Below the pieces are notes generated by a model. That model worked only from the letters and a program-made list of their open reading frames with translations, made no database searches and was not told the origin of the DNA. From NCBI RefSeq assembly GCF_013373795.3, contig NZ_CP088022.1:8501501-8565500 (forward strand): 64,000 nucleotides of DNA, written 5' to 3'. Below are positions 49,036-58,358 of the stretch, piece by piece. Source of the stretch: Bradyrhizobium quebecense. Lineage in GTDB: Bacteria; Pseudomonadota; Alphaproteobacteria; Rhizobiales; Xanthobacteraceae. The position numbers and the translations under genes were made by a program. The number at the start of each line of letters is the position of its first letter. Within the stretch, counting starts at the first letter, position 1.

Positions 49036-49188
49036 CTACTTGTCTATCATCGGACGTAGCTCGTTATCGAGCGTGTCGACATCGGGGAGCTCTGCGAGCG
49101 CTGCAGCAAACGCAAGAAGTGTTCCGAGAGCCGCCAGTACAAGGGCGGACGCAACTATTGCAGCTGCCAGGTCTTGAGAAGGTCTCAT
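49036..49188 (-). CDS. small membrane-anchored protein downstream of livJ remnant
   Basis: A 50-residue ORF, MRPSQDLAAAIVASALVLAALG followed by TLLAFAAALAELPDV and an acidic end. Residues 8-30 would form one membrane helix. Its ATG lies one base after the stop of the livJ-like frame (TGACATG), the layout of translational coupling. If the promoter at 49881 works, this ORF would be its only unbroken product. Confidence 0.42.
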   Translation of the reverse strand: MRPSQDLAAAIVASALVLAALGTLLAFAAALAELPDVDTLDNELRPMIDK

Positions 49189-49189
49189 G

Positions 49190-49753
49190 TCATTCGCTGT
49201 TTAGGGAAACGATGCGTTCGCGCCGGTCAGTTCTGCTCGACGGCTTCAACACACCCGTCGCGTAGCGATAGACCAGAAGGGCGGGAGCCGCGTTGTTGCC
49301 ATCGAACCGGAGCGGCCCGATCAGGTTATCGGTCGCCCCTGAACGAAGTGCCACGACAACTCGCGAGGCGTTGAAGGAACCGGCCCGCCCCACCGCCTGT
49401 CCGCTTCGGCGTGGACTTCGGAGCCTGGGATCGACGAGAGGGAACAAAAGTGGCCGACGACTGACTGGACTCGGTCCATTGTGAGCCTATTGGCAACTGC
49501 GGCCGCTTGCTTCGGATCGCTGGCGTCGTCTGCGACGCTCAACATCACTTTGGTATCTGGTATTGGGCCCGAGGCGTTCAATGCCTCGACGGAGGCCACC
49601 GCACCATCGCGCATTGGCGCGCAAAAACGCAGCGCTGTTCCCGCTCATCGGGCCAGCCACGGCAATATTGACGTCGGAAGCTTGCGCAGTCGAGGCGATG
49701 GCGCAGAAGACGAGCGCTGCTCTTGCAGCCGAAGCGTAGCGCCCATTTAGCAT
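49190..49753 (-). pseudogene. branched-chain amino-acid ABC transporter substrate-binding protein (LivJ-like), decayed
   Basis: It begins with a signal peptide (ARAALVFCAIASTAQA) and ASDVNIAVAGPMSGNSAAF, the start of the Peripla_BP_6 fold. It shifts frame to ALNASGPIPDTKVMLSVADDASDPKQAAAVANRL and VQSVVGHFCSLSSIPGS, then jumps to the C-terminus (ALRSGATDNLIGPLRFDGNN, ALLVYRYATGVLKP). About 200 residues are deleted and two frame changes are present. A nolA-type promoter lies about 130 bases upstream. Confidence 0.82.
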
Positions 49754-49880
49754 TGTAGAACTCCCAATCTCAAATGAAGTGAACGGCCAGCGCCGCGGTC
49801 AGCCAGCTGCAGCTCGATGCGGTTGCTTCCGGCAAGCGAATCCATGCGCGGCAGTTCGCCAGACCTCAATCTCGCTAGAG

Positions 49881-49910
49881 CCTACAATTTGACGTTACGT
49901 GCGGTTCAAG
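49881..49910 (-). promoter_or_regulatory. NolA-type MerR promoter/operator, copy 1
   Basis: The minus strand reads TTGAAC, 19 bases including ACGT-ACGTCA, then TAGGCT. A 19-base spacer between -35 and -10 is the hallmark of MerR-family promoters. The 30-base site is shared with 50840 and 53100 and faces the livJ-like remnant. Confidence 0.7.
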
Positions 49911-50108
49911 CCCCATTCGGGGTTCATGCCGCCAGTTGCAGCAAGTGGCCGTGCGTTAGGCGGGCGGATCGCCAAAGACGCGCTACGCAGACAGGCCCAG
50001 TGAGGCCGCAGAACGGCAGGCACGAATCAGAACCAGCAGATCAACCGGCGCTTTAACGCGCTTTGATGTTGACCGGGCCGTCCGACAATCCGCCCGTTGG
50101 CGCCGCAA

Positions 50109-50822
50109 TCAGTACGGCTGATCTTCCAATCCAGCAAGGGCGAGATCGAGATACTGCATGAGGTGGGGATCCCAACCGGCCAGAGTGCGAGGTGCGCTTA
50201 ACCGTGCAAGCACCTTCAGGATCGTCGAAACGCGCGAATCGGCGCCGGCTATTTCGCCGATCAGCGAGCGTGCTGCGATCGCGACGGCCTTTGCCCGCTC
50301 GCCGCAGGGATGCTCAGCCCTATCCATGCATTCGCGCAGCTCATCGCGGATCCGCCGCCACCGCTCCTCGTGATCTGCAGCCAACTTGCAAGTGCATCGG
50401 GAGGGCTGCCTACGCGTCTCGACCCGCGACATGGCATCCAAGGTGGCGGGTAGCTCATCAACACTTACCTGGATTTCACTGTCCGTCGTCATGTTGCGTA
50501 AGCGATCTCGCAACAGGGTTGCACGAGCGACTTGAAGCTCTATCTGCTCCAAATGCTTGCGCATGAGGTCCGTAAGTGAAGTCGTACGCTCCATAGCCTT
50601 ACCGATCTCGAAAAGGGAGAAACCAAGCTCACGCAGCGCTCGAATCTGATGAACCCGTTGAACGCTTTCGCGGTCGTACATCCTGTGGCCGCCGTCGGTG
50701 CGTTCGGAGGCAGCTAAGAGCCCCGTGTGTTCATAGTGATGCAGCGTGCGTACCGTCACTCCGGTCGCCTCTGCAAGTTCGCCAATGCGCCATCGACGCC
50801 TTCGTGGTGTAGCTTTGCTCAT
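50109..50822 (-). CDS. nolA: NolA, MerR-family regulator of nodulation
   Basis: A 237-residue protein starting MSKATPRRRRWRIGELAEA at ATG 50822 (a further ATG at 50837 is possible). Residues 12-80 form the MerR helix-turn-helix (GELAEATGVTVRTLHHYEHTGLL, GGHRMYDRESVQRVHQIRALRELGFSL). A coiled coil follows, then a C-terminal sensor region with a Cys-rich stretch (RCTCKLA). NolA of Bradyrhizobium has the same sequence pattern and position near nodD2; it controls genotype-specific nodulation, is known to be made from several starts, and promotes nodD2 expression. Internal Met codons around residues 50-90 would serve the shorter forms. Confidence 0.93.
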   Translation of the reverse strand: MSKATPRRRRWRIGELAEATGVTVRTLHHYEHTGLLAASERTDGGHRMYDRESVQRVHQIRALRELGFSLFEIGKAMERTTSLTDLMRKHLEQIELQVARATLLRDRLRNMTTDSEIQVSVDELPATLDAMSRVETRRQPSRCTCKLAADHEERWRRIRDELRECMDRAEHPCGERAKAVAIAARSLIGEIAGADSRVSTILKVLARLSAPRTLAGWDPHLMQYLDLALAGLEDQPY

Positions 50823-50839
50823 GTTGTTCAATTTCAAAG

Positions 50840-50869
50840 CCTACAACCTGACGTCACGTATGATTCAAG
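50840..50869 (-). promoter_or_regulatory. NolA-type MerR promoter/operator, copy 2 (nolA autoregulation)
   Basis: The minus strand reads TTGAAT, 19 bases containing the palindrome TGACGTCA, then TAGGCT. It lies 18 bases upstream of the nolA start at 50822, fitting autoregulation. Confidence 0.75.
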
Positions 50870-50944
50870 CTATTTCAAAGCTCTAGCTGGATCGTCTTCC
50901 ATTCCAGCGCAAGAGATGGTGACTATCCTTAGAATGGCGGGCAA

Positions 50945-51154
50945 TCAACCCTGAGGGGAAATGGTAACCAGTAAGTTCATCAGGTATGCCAGTCGAGCCT
51001 CGCTCGCTGCTGTCCGCTCCAAAATGAGTTTTGCGATCGCCGTTCGATTATCGGGAGTTCGCATCGATGGCGGCGACGCGGTGATTGCACTATCAAAAAG
51101 ACTTCCCAAGCCGGAAAGTTCTTCCGGATCAAATACGCCGCTGTATTGCTCCAA
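50945..51154 (-). CDS. small conserved protein of unknown function
   Basis: A 69-residue protein MEQYSGVFDPEELSGLGSLF, then RTPDNRTAIAKLILERTAASEARLAYLMNLLV. It is helical with no membrane segment. It lies between nolA and nodD2 on the same strand. A shorter relative occurs at 45637. No role is known to me. Confidence 0.6.
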   Translation of the reverse strand: MEQYSGVFDPEELSGLGSLFDSAITASPPSMRTPDNRTAIAKLILERTAASEARLAYLMNLLVTISPQG

Positions 51155-51766
51155 CGCTCAGCTCCTGTTTGTCATCGCGCTAGGGTCGCGCACGTCGTCG
51201 AGACGTTTGGCCGCGGTAGGGCCAAAAGAAGTCGGACCGGCGGCGCGGAGCGACGAAGATGCGATGCGCTTGAAGGTGATGCGATACGGCAACACGGCTG
51301 CGCGATGCTGCGTCGAAATTGCGGGGATGTACCTCATCTGCACAATCGATCAGCACAGCGCTCACTGTGGGTGATGATGTGACGCCGGCTAATCCGAATC
51401 GAGCTCTTGCCTGGGAGCTACTGATTCTGAGAGTGGACGGCGCGTGGTCCGAAGCTGATTCCAAGTTGTGCATCGAGCCTGGTGCGCCAAAGAGAGAGGC
51501 CGGGTGCAGCGTAAGACCCCAGCTGGAGCGGCGGCGGGCGCGTCGTGCTTCGTCTTTGAGGGTTAAGTTGCAAACAACGCAATCGACCGCATTGCGTCGC
51601 AGTTCGCGCGCCGGTCGGATGATTGAATGCGAGCGGCACAGCGGCTGATAGCCATCGGCCGAAACTGACCGAAGTTTATCTGCCAATAACCGGTGTCATT
51701 GGAACAAGCGTGAATTGGCCGCGTCGAGACATGCGTTCGGATAGAGGTTACGCACTGCGGACGTCC
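51155..51766. other. no supportable gene
   Basis: Frames here lack domain content and ribosome binding sites. Confidence 0.45.
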
Positions 51767-52762
51767 TTACGACAACGGCGAGCTAGACTCTGCGAAGTCT
51801 GCGCCAGTGTCCGCTTGGTCCGAAGCGTTGATGATGAAGCGCTCTTCACGTGTAGATGCCATGCGGGCCGCCTCCTGCAGCAGTATTTCTCGCATCCAGA
51901 CGCTTTCCGGATCGCTGTTGTGACGGACAGTCCATTGGACCGCCTCGGTAAATGTGGGGAATGGCTGCGGGAGTTCGGCAATCCGAAGGGGTATCAATCT
52001 TTGGAAATGCTTAACGAGCCTTGATGGCATGGTCCCTATGCGAGTCGTGCCTGCCAGCAGGGGCGGAATCATGCTGAAGCTCTGCACGAGAATGTCGATG
52101 CGCCGGTTGAGGCCAAGGTCGAGTAAAAAGTATTCCTCGGTGGGGGTCTTGCGCGCACCTCCGAGTTTCACCGCAACGTGCCCCATGGACATATATCGAT
52201 CAAATGTTAGCCGTCGGAGCAACTGGCTGTTCGCGCCGCAGCCTACGCAAACGAGTCTCTCCTCAAACAGGCTCATCTTAGGATGCGCTCACGACATGAA
52301 TAGTTCCGGCAAGATGATGAAATCGGCCTCACCGCGCCGGAGAATCTCATCGTGATCATCAGCAAGCGCCGCCAGTTCGAAGCTGACGGCGGGAGCTTCT
52401 CGCGCAACGCGCTCTACGACGTTTCGGAAGAATGCGACTGTTATGAAATCGGAAAGGCCGATCCTGAATCGGCGCTTTGATTGAGCGGGATCGAACACGT
52501 TCCGAGCGATAATGGAGAGCTGAATGTGCGTCAGCGCCTCGCGAACGGGAGCTGCCAGCGCTTCGGCGCGTGAGGTCGGGACAAGTTCCCGGCCTCTCAT
52601 TGCAAACAGATCATCGTGGAAATAGGAGCGCAGCCGGGCAATGGCCGCGCTCATGGCTGGCTGACTAAGGTTGATCCTGCGTGCTGCTGCAGTGAGGTTG
52701 CGCTCAGTCATCAGAGCGTCAAGCGCGACGAGAAGATTTAGATCCAAGCCCTTGAAGCGCAT
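51767..52762 (-). pseudogene. nodD2: NodD2, LysR-type regulator, with in-frame TGA
   Basis: The first 157 codons ([20 protein letters not shown], helix-turn-helix [23 protein letters not shown]) end at TGA 52289-52291. The same frame continues through AHPKMSLFEERLVCVGCG to 51767 without further stops. NodD1 has a Ser codon (AGC) at the equivalent place ([10 protein letters not shown]), so this is a nonsense change in an otherwise complete gene of about 331 codons. NodD2 in Bradyrhizobium represses nod genes late or at high cell density. The truncated form would keep DNA binding but lose most of the sensor domain. Confidence 0.92.
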
Positions 52763-53381
52763 ATCGTCTTATCCTGCGCGAGTGTCGTTGCGGTACATTA
52801 GAGTAGCGAAAGCGGCTCTGAAGCGCTCTCATCGGATCGCCTGAAACGAATCCGTTCCCATCCTGCGATCGCGAAAGAAGCTCGCGGAAGCCATCGTAAG
52901 AAGGGCGCGGAGGGCGGTCGGCGAACGACCGGCGACTGGAGTGTATCGGGAGCCGCGGAGCTGATCGATTTCGACACTCCGGCAACCCCGCAACACGACC
53001 TGGTCAATTTACGGCTGGCGCTGGCCCTGGTGCTATGGCCAGAGCCGTAAGTTCGCCGATGCCCCTGTCGATGGCCGCGCAACGCGTCCCAGCAGCGTGC
53101 CTACAACCTGACGCGGCGTGGGGTTCAAGACATTGATTGGACGAATCAAACATTATTGAGAAGTTGCCGCGATGGTGAGCGCTGTGCTTTCACGCAAGCT
53201 CACCGAGTCACATTTTGCGGCATCTACGGTCAGCGCCTGCCAGGCGTTTGCGACTGACCGACGGCTGAGTGGCCTCTTAAGGAGGGCGCCGCCCGACACG
53301 GCGAAATGAGAAAGCGGCCGAATACGACCAAAGGCCGAACACGGTATTTGCAGCGTGCGGAGAGCGGCTCGTGGCCCCGAC
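52763..53381. other. nodD2 upstream region, no gene
   Basis: Holds the third NolA-type promoter (53100-53129), directed at nodD2. No coding pattern was recognised. Confidence 0.55.
53100..53129 (-). promoter_or_regulatory. NolA-type MerR promoter/operator, copy 3 (towards nodD2)
   Basis: The minus strand reads TTGAAC, a 19-base spacer ending CGTCAGGTTG, then TAGGCA. It is about 340 bases upstream of the nodD2 start, in the right orientation to drive it. This matches the reported dependence of nodD2 expression on NolA. Confidence 0.68.
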
Positions 53382-54326
53382 CTAGCAGCGCCTGCGAGCT
53401 GGGCTCTTCTGATTCGCAGACGTCATGTGGGATCCCTCCTCCAACAGTATCCGCCGCATCCAAATGCTTGCCGGGTCCGTGTTGTGGAAGGCTGGCCACT
53501 GAACGGCCTCGGTGAACTGGGGCAGCGGCAGCGGTGGCTCGACGATCCGCAGAGGCGTCCGCTTTTCGAAGTGTCTGGCGAGCCGTAAGGGCATTGTCCC
53601 TATGCGGCTCGTGTCGAACAGTATAGGCGGAATGAGGCTGAAGCCCTGCACAACGACCTCAATGCGTCTCTTAAGGCCGTGCTCAAGCAAAAACCATTCC
53701 TCGAGGTTGGGCCTTAGCGCCCGCCCGAACTTGGCCGCAACATGTCCCATCGAATTGTATTTATCAAACGTAAGCTGCCCTGACAGCTGCCTGTTCGAGC
53801 GGCATCCCACGCATACGAGAGTCTCTTCAAATAACGTCGCCTTCGGATGCGCGCTCGACATGAACAATTCCGGCAGAATGAGAAAATCGACCTCGCCGCG
53901 GCGGAGTAGCTCATCGGGCTCATCGGAATATGGTAGCAATTCGAAGCGTACTGCCGGAGCTTCCTGTGCGATACGATCCACAATCCGCCGAAAAAAGACG
54001 ATTGTCATGAAGTCGGAGAGAATGATCCTGAACCGTCGGTTCGACTGACTTGGGTCAAACGCGTCCCTTGAGATGATCGAGAGTTGAATATGCAGCAGGG
54101 CCTCGCGGACAGGGCTCGCAAGCGCCTCCGCGCCGGGCGTTGGGACGAGCTCGCGACCTCTCATCGTGAACAATTCATCGCGAAAATAGATGCGCAGCCG
54201 CGCGATCGCAGCACTCATCGCGGGCTGGCTCAGATTGATTTTCCGTGCCGCCGCAGTGAGGTTTCGCTCGGTCATCAGAGCATCGAGCGCAACCAGAAGG
54301 TTTAGATCAAGTCCCTTGAACCGCAT
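53382..54326 (-). CDS. nodD1: NodD1, flavonoid-responsive LysR-type activator
   Basis: A 314-residue LysR protein, full length for NodD. The N-terminal helix-turn-helix is [23 protein letters not shown], and the effector domain contains [19 protein letters not shown] and [11 protein letters not shown]. It binds the nod box just outside its start and activates the divergent nod operon when it senses plant (iso)flavonoids, and usually autoregulates. It is divergent from nodK-ABC with the nod box at 54338 between them. Unlike nodD2, it is intact. Confidence 0.97.
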   Translation of the reverse strand: MRFKGLDLNLLVALDALMTERNLTAAARKINLSQPAMSAAIARLRIYFRDELFTMRGRELVPTPGAEALASPVREALLHIQLSIISRDAFDPSQSNRRFRIILSDFMTIVFFRRIVDRIAQEAPAVRFELLPYSDEPDELLRRGEVDFLILPELFMSSAHPKATLFEETLVCVGCRSNRQLSGQLTFDKYNSMGHVAAKFGRALRPNLEEWFLLEHGLKRRIEVVVQGFSLIPPILFDTSRIGTMPLRLARHFEKRTPLRIVEPPLPLPQFTEAVQWPAFHNTDPASIWMRRILLEEGSHMTSANQKSPARRRC

Positions 54327-54337
54327 GTTGTGAGTCT

Positions 54338-54385
54338 ATCCATCGTGTTGATGAGTTCTATCGAAACAACGGAATGTTGGATAGC
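54338..54385 (+). promoter_or_regulatory. nod box
   Basis: A 48-base element starts ATCCATCGTGTTGATG, continues with ATCGAAACAA, and ends with a TGTTGGATAG variant of the usual third part. The ATCCA, GATG, ATC and AAACAA blocks are spaced as in the nod box consensus. It lies 12 bases from the nodD1 start and upstream of nodK-nodA. Confidence 0.9.
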
Positions 54386-54758
54386 AAACATCAGTTTGGA
54401 AACTGATTAGGCGTACCACGATGGCTGCTTGCCATTACGCGAGTTCCGAAACGGACTGCTAGGGTGTGCGGGCACCTGCCGAATCCGTTTAGGGGCGGGT
54501 GTCGGCGCGCTATCCGAGCAACGTCTGTTCTTCTCGGTGCGACGAGCGGCCTGACACGGCGCTCGCTCGTACTGCCGATAAACGTTCGTATGTGTCTTCC
54601 ATCCCTTTCCATATTTGTGGTTTACCCGCGTACACTAGAGATGGCTTACGCCTCACCCTAGTGTCGGAACCGAGAGGCAGGCGCACATTGCGGATGCCAA
54701 ACGTCACCCGCGACCAGCCAAATAGTTGCTTGTCCATCACATTCAGAGCGTGTCGAAG

Positions 54759-55046
54759 ATGCATATGACCCAAGTTGATCTGGGGCCGATCGGGAGCGCT
54801 TGCGGTGAGATCTCGTTCATCGATGGGGCGCCATCAGACCGCACAGCATCGATAGCAATCCTGGACCGGACCGAACCTCTTGATAATGCGGGTAGGTGCC
54901 GGACAATCCACGCGCCACGTCGGCATGTCTGGCAGATCTCGGACATGACATTGACTGGGATGACCAGCGCCGACTGCACGATCGCCTCTTCTCTGGCCAA
55001 GGCGCCACTCCAAGGGGGCCGTTCTGCCGCGCCGCTGGCGAACTGA
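54759..55046 (+). CDS. nodK: NodK/NodY-like small protein of the nod operon
   Basis: A 95-residue ORF starting at ATG 54759 (MHMTQVDLGPIGS), between nod box and nodA, the position of nodY in B. japonicum and nodK in B. elkanii. Its sequence (ILDRTEPLDNAGRCRTIHAPRRHVWQISDMTL) gives no known domain. NodK/NodY function is unknown. The ORF is shorter than I would expect for NodK, so truncation is possible. Confidence 0.6.
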   Translation: MHMTQVDLGPIGSACGEISFIDGAPSDRTASIAILDRTEPLDNAGRCRTIHAPRRHVWQISDMTLTGMTSADCTIASSLAKAPLQGGRSAAPLAN

Positions 55047-55163
55047 GCCGGGCGCCGGCGCCCCACGTCAGTGCATTCGAGTATTGATCAGCGATTCAGC
55101 CGATAGCGAGTTGTTCACGTGACCACCTCCGCTCTTAACGTCACTGGTGCAGGGAAGCCCGTC

Positions 55164-55796
55164 ATGAATATTCCCGGATCTCGGTCGGCGGAAAGTCGTT
55201 CCGCGCGCCCTCAAGTGCAGTGGAGCCTGCATTGGGAAAGCGAGCTGCGGCTGGGCGACCATACCGAGCTCGCTGAGTTTTTCCGCGAAAGCTATGGGCC
55301 GACCGGTGCTTTTAATGCGCAGCCATTTGAGGGGAGTCGAAGTTGGGCCGGTGCAAGGCCGGAGGTCCGCGTAATTGGTTACGACGCGCACGGCGTAGCT
55401 GCTCACATCGGCGCCCTACGCCGCTTCATCAAGATTGACGGGGGCGATCTACTCGTGGCCGAACTGGGACTATATGCGGTGCGTCCGGATCTCGAGGGGC
55501 TTGGAATCAGCCACTCAATGCGCGTGATGTATCCTGCGCTGCAGGAGCTCGGGGTTCCGTTCGGCTTTGGTACGGTTCGGCCCGCGCTTGAGAAGCACCT
55601 TACCAGACTGATTGGAAGGCAGGGGCTGGCAACCCTCATGTCCGGCATTCGCGTCCGGTCCACCCACGCAGATGTGTATCCCAATTTGCCGCCGGTCCGG
55701 ATCGAGGACGTTCTCGTGGTGGTGTTCCCGCTCGGACGCCCGATCAGCGAGTGGCCGGCCGGGACGATCATCGACCGGAACGGGCCTGAGCTGTGA
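55164..55796 (+). CDS. nodA: NodA, N-acyltransferase of Nod factor synthesis
   Basis: A 210-residue protein; ATG 55164 ([13 protein letters not shown]) is chosen because NodA proteins are about 196-210 residues long and begin here, with GGAAG upstream. Conserved blocks are [62 protein letters not shown] and [16 protein letters not shown]. It transfers a fatty acyl chain to the free amine of the chitooligosaccharide made by NodC and NodB. Its stop overlaps nodB by four bases. Confidence 0.98.
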   Translation: MNIPGSRSAESRSARPQVQWSLHWESELRLGDHTELAEFFRESYGPTGAFNAQPFEGSRSWAGARPEVRVIGYDAHGVAAHIGALRRFIKIDGGDLLVAELGLYAVRPDLEGLGISHSMRVMYPALQELGVPFGFGTVRPALEKHLTRLIGRQGLATLMSGIRVRSTHADVYPNLPPVRIEDVLVVVFPLGRPISEWPAGTIIDRNGPEL

Positions 55797-56452
55797 AAGG
55801 GCTCGTCCCCCTGTCTGCGGTGCGTCGCGACTACGCCGACGTCAGCGCAAGTCGCTGTGTCTATTTGACCTTTGATGATGGGCCAAATCCATTTTGCACG
55901 CCCGACGTGCTCGATGTGCTGACGCAACATCGGGTGCCGGCGACGTTCTTCGTTATCGGCACGTACGTGACCGATCAGCCTGAACTCATTCGACGAATGA
56001 TTGCGCAAGGACACGAGGTTGCAAACCACACGATGACGCATCCGGATCTCTCCAGATGTGAACCAGCGGTGGTTCACGATGAAGTGCTAACGACGAGCAA
56101 GGCGATCCGTTCGGCATGCCCGCAGGCTTCGCCCAGGCACATGCGAGCACCCTACGGCTTATGGACCCAAGCGGTGCTCGCTACGACAGCGAGCGCTGGC
56201 CTCACAGCTCTGCACTGGTCGGTCGATCCGAGAGATTGGTCGCGCCCAGGCGTCGATAGGATTGTGAATTCAGTGCTGGCGGCCGTTCGTCCAGGCGCAA
56301 TTGTACTTCTGCACGACGGGTATCCTCCTGGTGAGGAAAGACTCTGCAGCGATGCCACTCTGCGTGATCAGACGGTGATGGCGCTGTCACATCTGATACC
56401 GGTTCTGCAACAGCGCGGGTTTGCAATCCGTCCGCTTCCTCAACTTCACTAA
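55793..56452 (+). CDS. nodB: NodB, chitooligosaccharide deacetylase
   Basis: A 219-residue polysaccharide deacetylase starting at GTG 55793. Family motifs are TFDDGPNPF (catalytic Asp and metal Asp), [10 protein letters not shown] (metal His pair), RAPYGLW, and [13 protein letters not shown], and LLHDGYP near the end. It removes the N-acetyl group from the non-reducing end of the chitin oligomer. It is coupled to nodA through the GTGA overlap and precedes nodC by 17 bases. Confidence 0.98.
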   Translation: MKGLVPLSAVRRDYADVSASRCVYLTFDDGPNPFCTPDVLDVLTQHRVPATFFVIGTYVTDQPELIRRMIAQGHEVANHTMTHPDLSRCEPAVVHDEVLTTSKAIRSACPQASPRHMRAPYGLWTQAVLATTASAGLTALHWSVDPRDWSRPGVDRIVNSVLAAVRPGAIVLLHDGYPPGEERLCSDATLRDQTVMALSHLIPVLQQRGFAIRPLPQLH

Positions 56453-56469
56453 ACAAAACTGGCCCCAAA

Positions 56470-57825
56470 ATGGACCTGCTCGCTACAACCAGCGCTGTCG
56501 CCGTTTCGTCTTATGCGCTGCTCTCAACTGTCTACAAGAGCGCGCAAGCGCTCTATGCTCAGCCGGCGAATACCTCGTCGCTGCAGACCGATCTGGGCCA
56601 ATCCGAGGTAGCTCTGCCCAGCGTGGACGTCATCGTGCCTTGCTTCAACGAGGACCCGAACACGCTCTCCAAATGTCTCGAGTCGATTGCAGGTCAAGAC
56701 TACGGTGGAAGACTGCAAGTCTATGTGGTCGACGACGGATCTGCAAATCGCGATGTCGTGGGGCCTGTACACGACCTCTATGCGAACGATCCGAGATTCA
56801 GCATCATCCTGCTGGCCAAGAACGTTGGAAAGCGCAAGGCGCAGATCGCCGCTATACGTAGCTCGTCCGGGAACCTGGTGCTCAACGTCGACTCGGATAC
56901 GATACTAGCCGCTGACGTGGTCAAGAAGCTTGCATTGAAGATGCAGGAGCCGGAAGTCGGCGCCGCCATGGGCCAGTTGATAGCGAGCAACCGCAGCCAA
57001 ACCTGGCTAACCAAGCTAATCGATATGGAATACTGGCTAGCGTGCAACGAAGAGCGCGCGGCACAGGCTCGCTTCGGTGCAGTCATGTGCTGCTGCGGCC
57101 CCTGCGCGATGTATCGTCGCTCCGCCCTCGCTTTGCTGCTTGATCAATACGAAACGCAATTCTTTCGCGGAAAGCCGAGCGATTTTGGCGAGGATCGCCA
57201 CCTAACTATCCTCATGCTCAAAGCGGGATTTCGAACCGAGTATGTCCCGGATGCCATCGCGGCAACAGTCGTACCCGACAGCCTTGGGCCGTATCTGCGT
57301 CAGCAACTCCGTTGGGCACGGAGTACCTTTCGGGACACGTTTCTTGCATTGCGCCTGCTGCCCGAACTCGATGGCTATCTCACGCTAGACGTTGTCGGAC
57401 AAAATCTCGGCCCTTTACTCCTCGTATTGTCATCACTGGCTGCGCTTGCACAGCTCGCAATCGGCGGTTCGGTGCCCTGGTGGACGGGATTGACAATTGC
57501 TGCAATGACAATAATCCGGTGCAGTGTCGCGGCGTTTCGTGCCCGCGAATTGCGCTTTATCGGCTTCTCGCTCCATACGCCCATCAATATATTTATCCTG
57601 CTTCCTTTGAAGGCTTATGCGCTTTGTACATTGAGCAATAGCGATTGGTTGTCGCGTAAGCTCGTCAATGTGCCGAGCGCAGGGGACAAGAAGGCCACTA
57701 TCCCGGCTACTAACACCGGATCGAGCGCTGCAGCTACTGCAGAAATTGTTGAAGCAATTCGCAAGCGGAGGTCGCGCGGTTCCTCGGGCGAGCCGGCGAC
57801 TGACAATATGTGCGGTGGCGATTGA
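56470..57825 (+). CDS. nodC: NodC, N-acetylglucosaminyltransferase (chitin oligosaccharide synthase)
   Basis: A 451-residue GT2 membrane enzyme. A hydrophobic N-terminus is followed by VDVIVPCFNEDPNTL, VVDDGS, LNVDSDTILAADVV (DxD), FGEDRHLTILML (the ED base) and LRQQLRWARSTFRDT (QxxRW). Two to three C-terminal membrane segments follow, as in VVGQNLGPLLLVLSSLAAL. It polymerises the GlcNAc backbone of the Nod factor at the inner membrane. The C-terminal tail (TAEIVEAIRKRRSRGSSG) is poorly conserved in NodC generally. Confidence 0.98.
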   Translation: MDLLATTSAVAVSSYALLSTVYKSAQALYAQPANTSSLQTDLGQSEVALPSVDVIVPCFNEDPNTLSKCLESIAGQDYGGRLQVYVVDDGSANRDVVGPVHDLYANDPRFSIILLAKNVGKRKAQIAAIRSSSGNLVLNVDSDTILAADVVKKLALKMQEPEVGAAMGQLIASNRSQTWLTKLIDMEYWLACNEERAAQARFGAVMCCCGPCAMYRRSALALLLDQYETQFFRGKPSDFGEDRHLTILMLKAGFRTEYVPDAIAATVVPDSLGPYLRQQLRWARSTFRDTFLALRLLPELDGYLTLDVVGQNLGPLLLVLSSLAALAQLAIGGSVPWWTGLTIAAMTIIRCSVAAFRARELRFIGFSLHTPINIFILLPLKAYALCTLSNSDWLSRKLVNVPSAGDKKATIPATNTGSSAAATAEIVEAIRKRRSRGSSGEPATDNMCGGD

Positions 57826-57855
57826 TCGAGCCAATAACAACAGGTTAATCGACCC

Positions 57856-58340
57856 ATGAGACTGGACAAGAACTATCATCTGTTCGAGCGTGATCTTGCT
57901 GTTGGTGATCAGTGGCGCCTCGACAGTAACCCGTTGGAACAGGAGCGTTACGCGCAAATGTTTCGGATGTCGCGTTCCAATGGGGATGTTACGCGTGCCC
58001 TTGAAGTCGGAGGTGCAGCCTTCGCATTCACGGAAATGCTGGGACCCCACTGCCAGCGAATTACCGTGCAGGATGTCATGCCGCAGGATTAAGCGCGCAC
58101 GGCAAAGAACGGAGAGGCGGTCATGGTGAGCATGCTTGCGCCAAATGGCGCTCTGGTCTTCGGATTCGCGCGTGATGCTTGTCGACGCTGGGGCCATGCT
58201 GCTGAGACGGCGATTGCTCTCTTGAATGAGAGTTTATCCGAATCGAGCGTCAGCACTGCCAGACTGGTTCGGTCGACCAAGATTGCCTGCTCGTTCTGTT
58301 CCGGAAGTCGAATAGCTCGTCGAAACAATCAAATTGCGGT
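57856..58340 (+). pseudogene. nodS: NodS, Nod factor N-methyltransferase, internally deleted
   Basis: Starts normally (MRLDKNYHLFERDLAVGDQWR) and keeps methyltransferase motif I as ALEVGGAAFAFTEMLGPH, where the usual second Cys-Ala-Ala-Gly pattern is already altered. After RITVQDVMPQD a TAA at 58090-58092 follows, and the next recognisable part is MLAPNGALVFGFARDACRRWGHAAE. About 55-60 central residues expected in NodS are missing, and the end is out of frame. N-methylation of the Nod factor is therefore lost at this locus. Expression of nodU downstream is not obviously affected. Confidence 0.92.
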
Positions 58341-58358
58341 CGTTGGGCCGAGGGGCGT

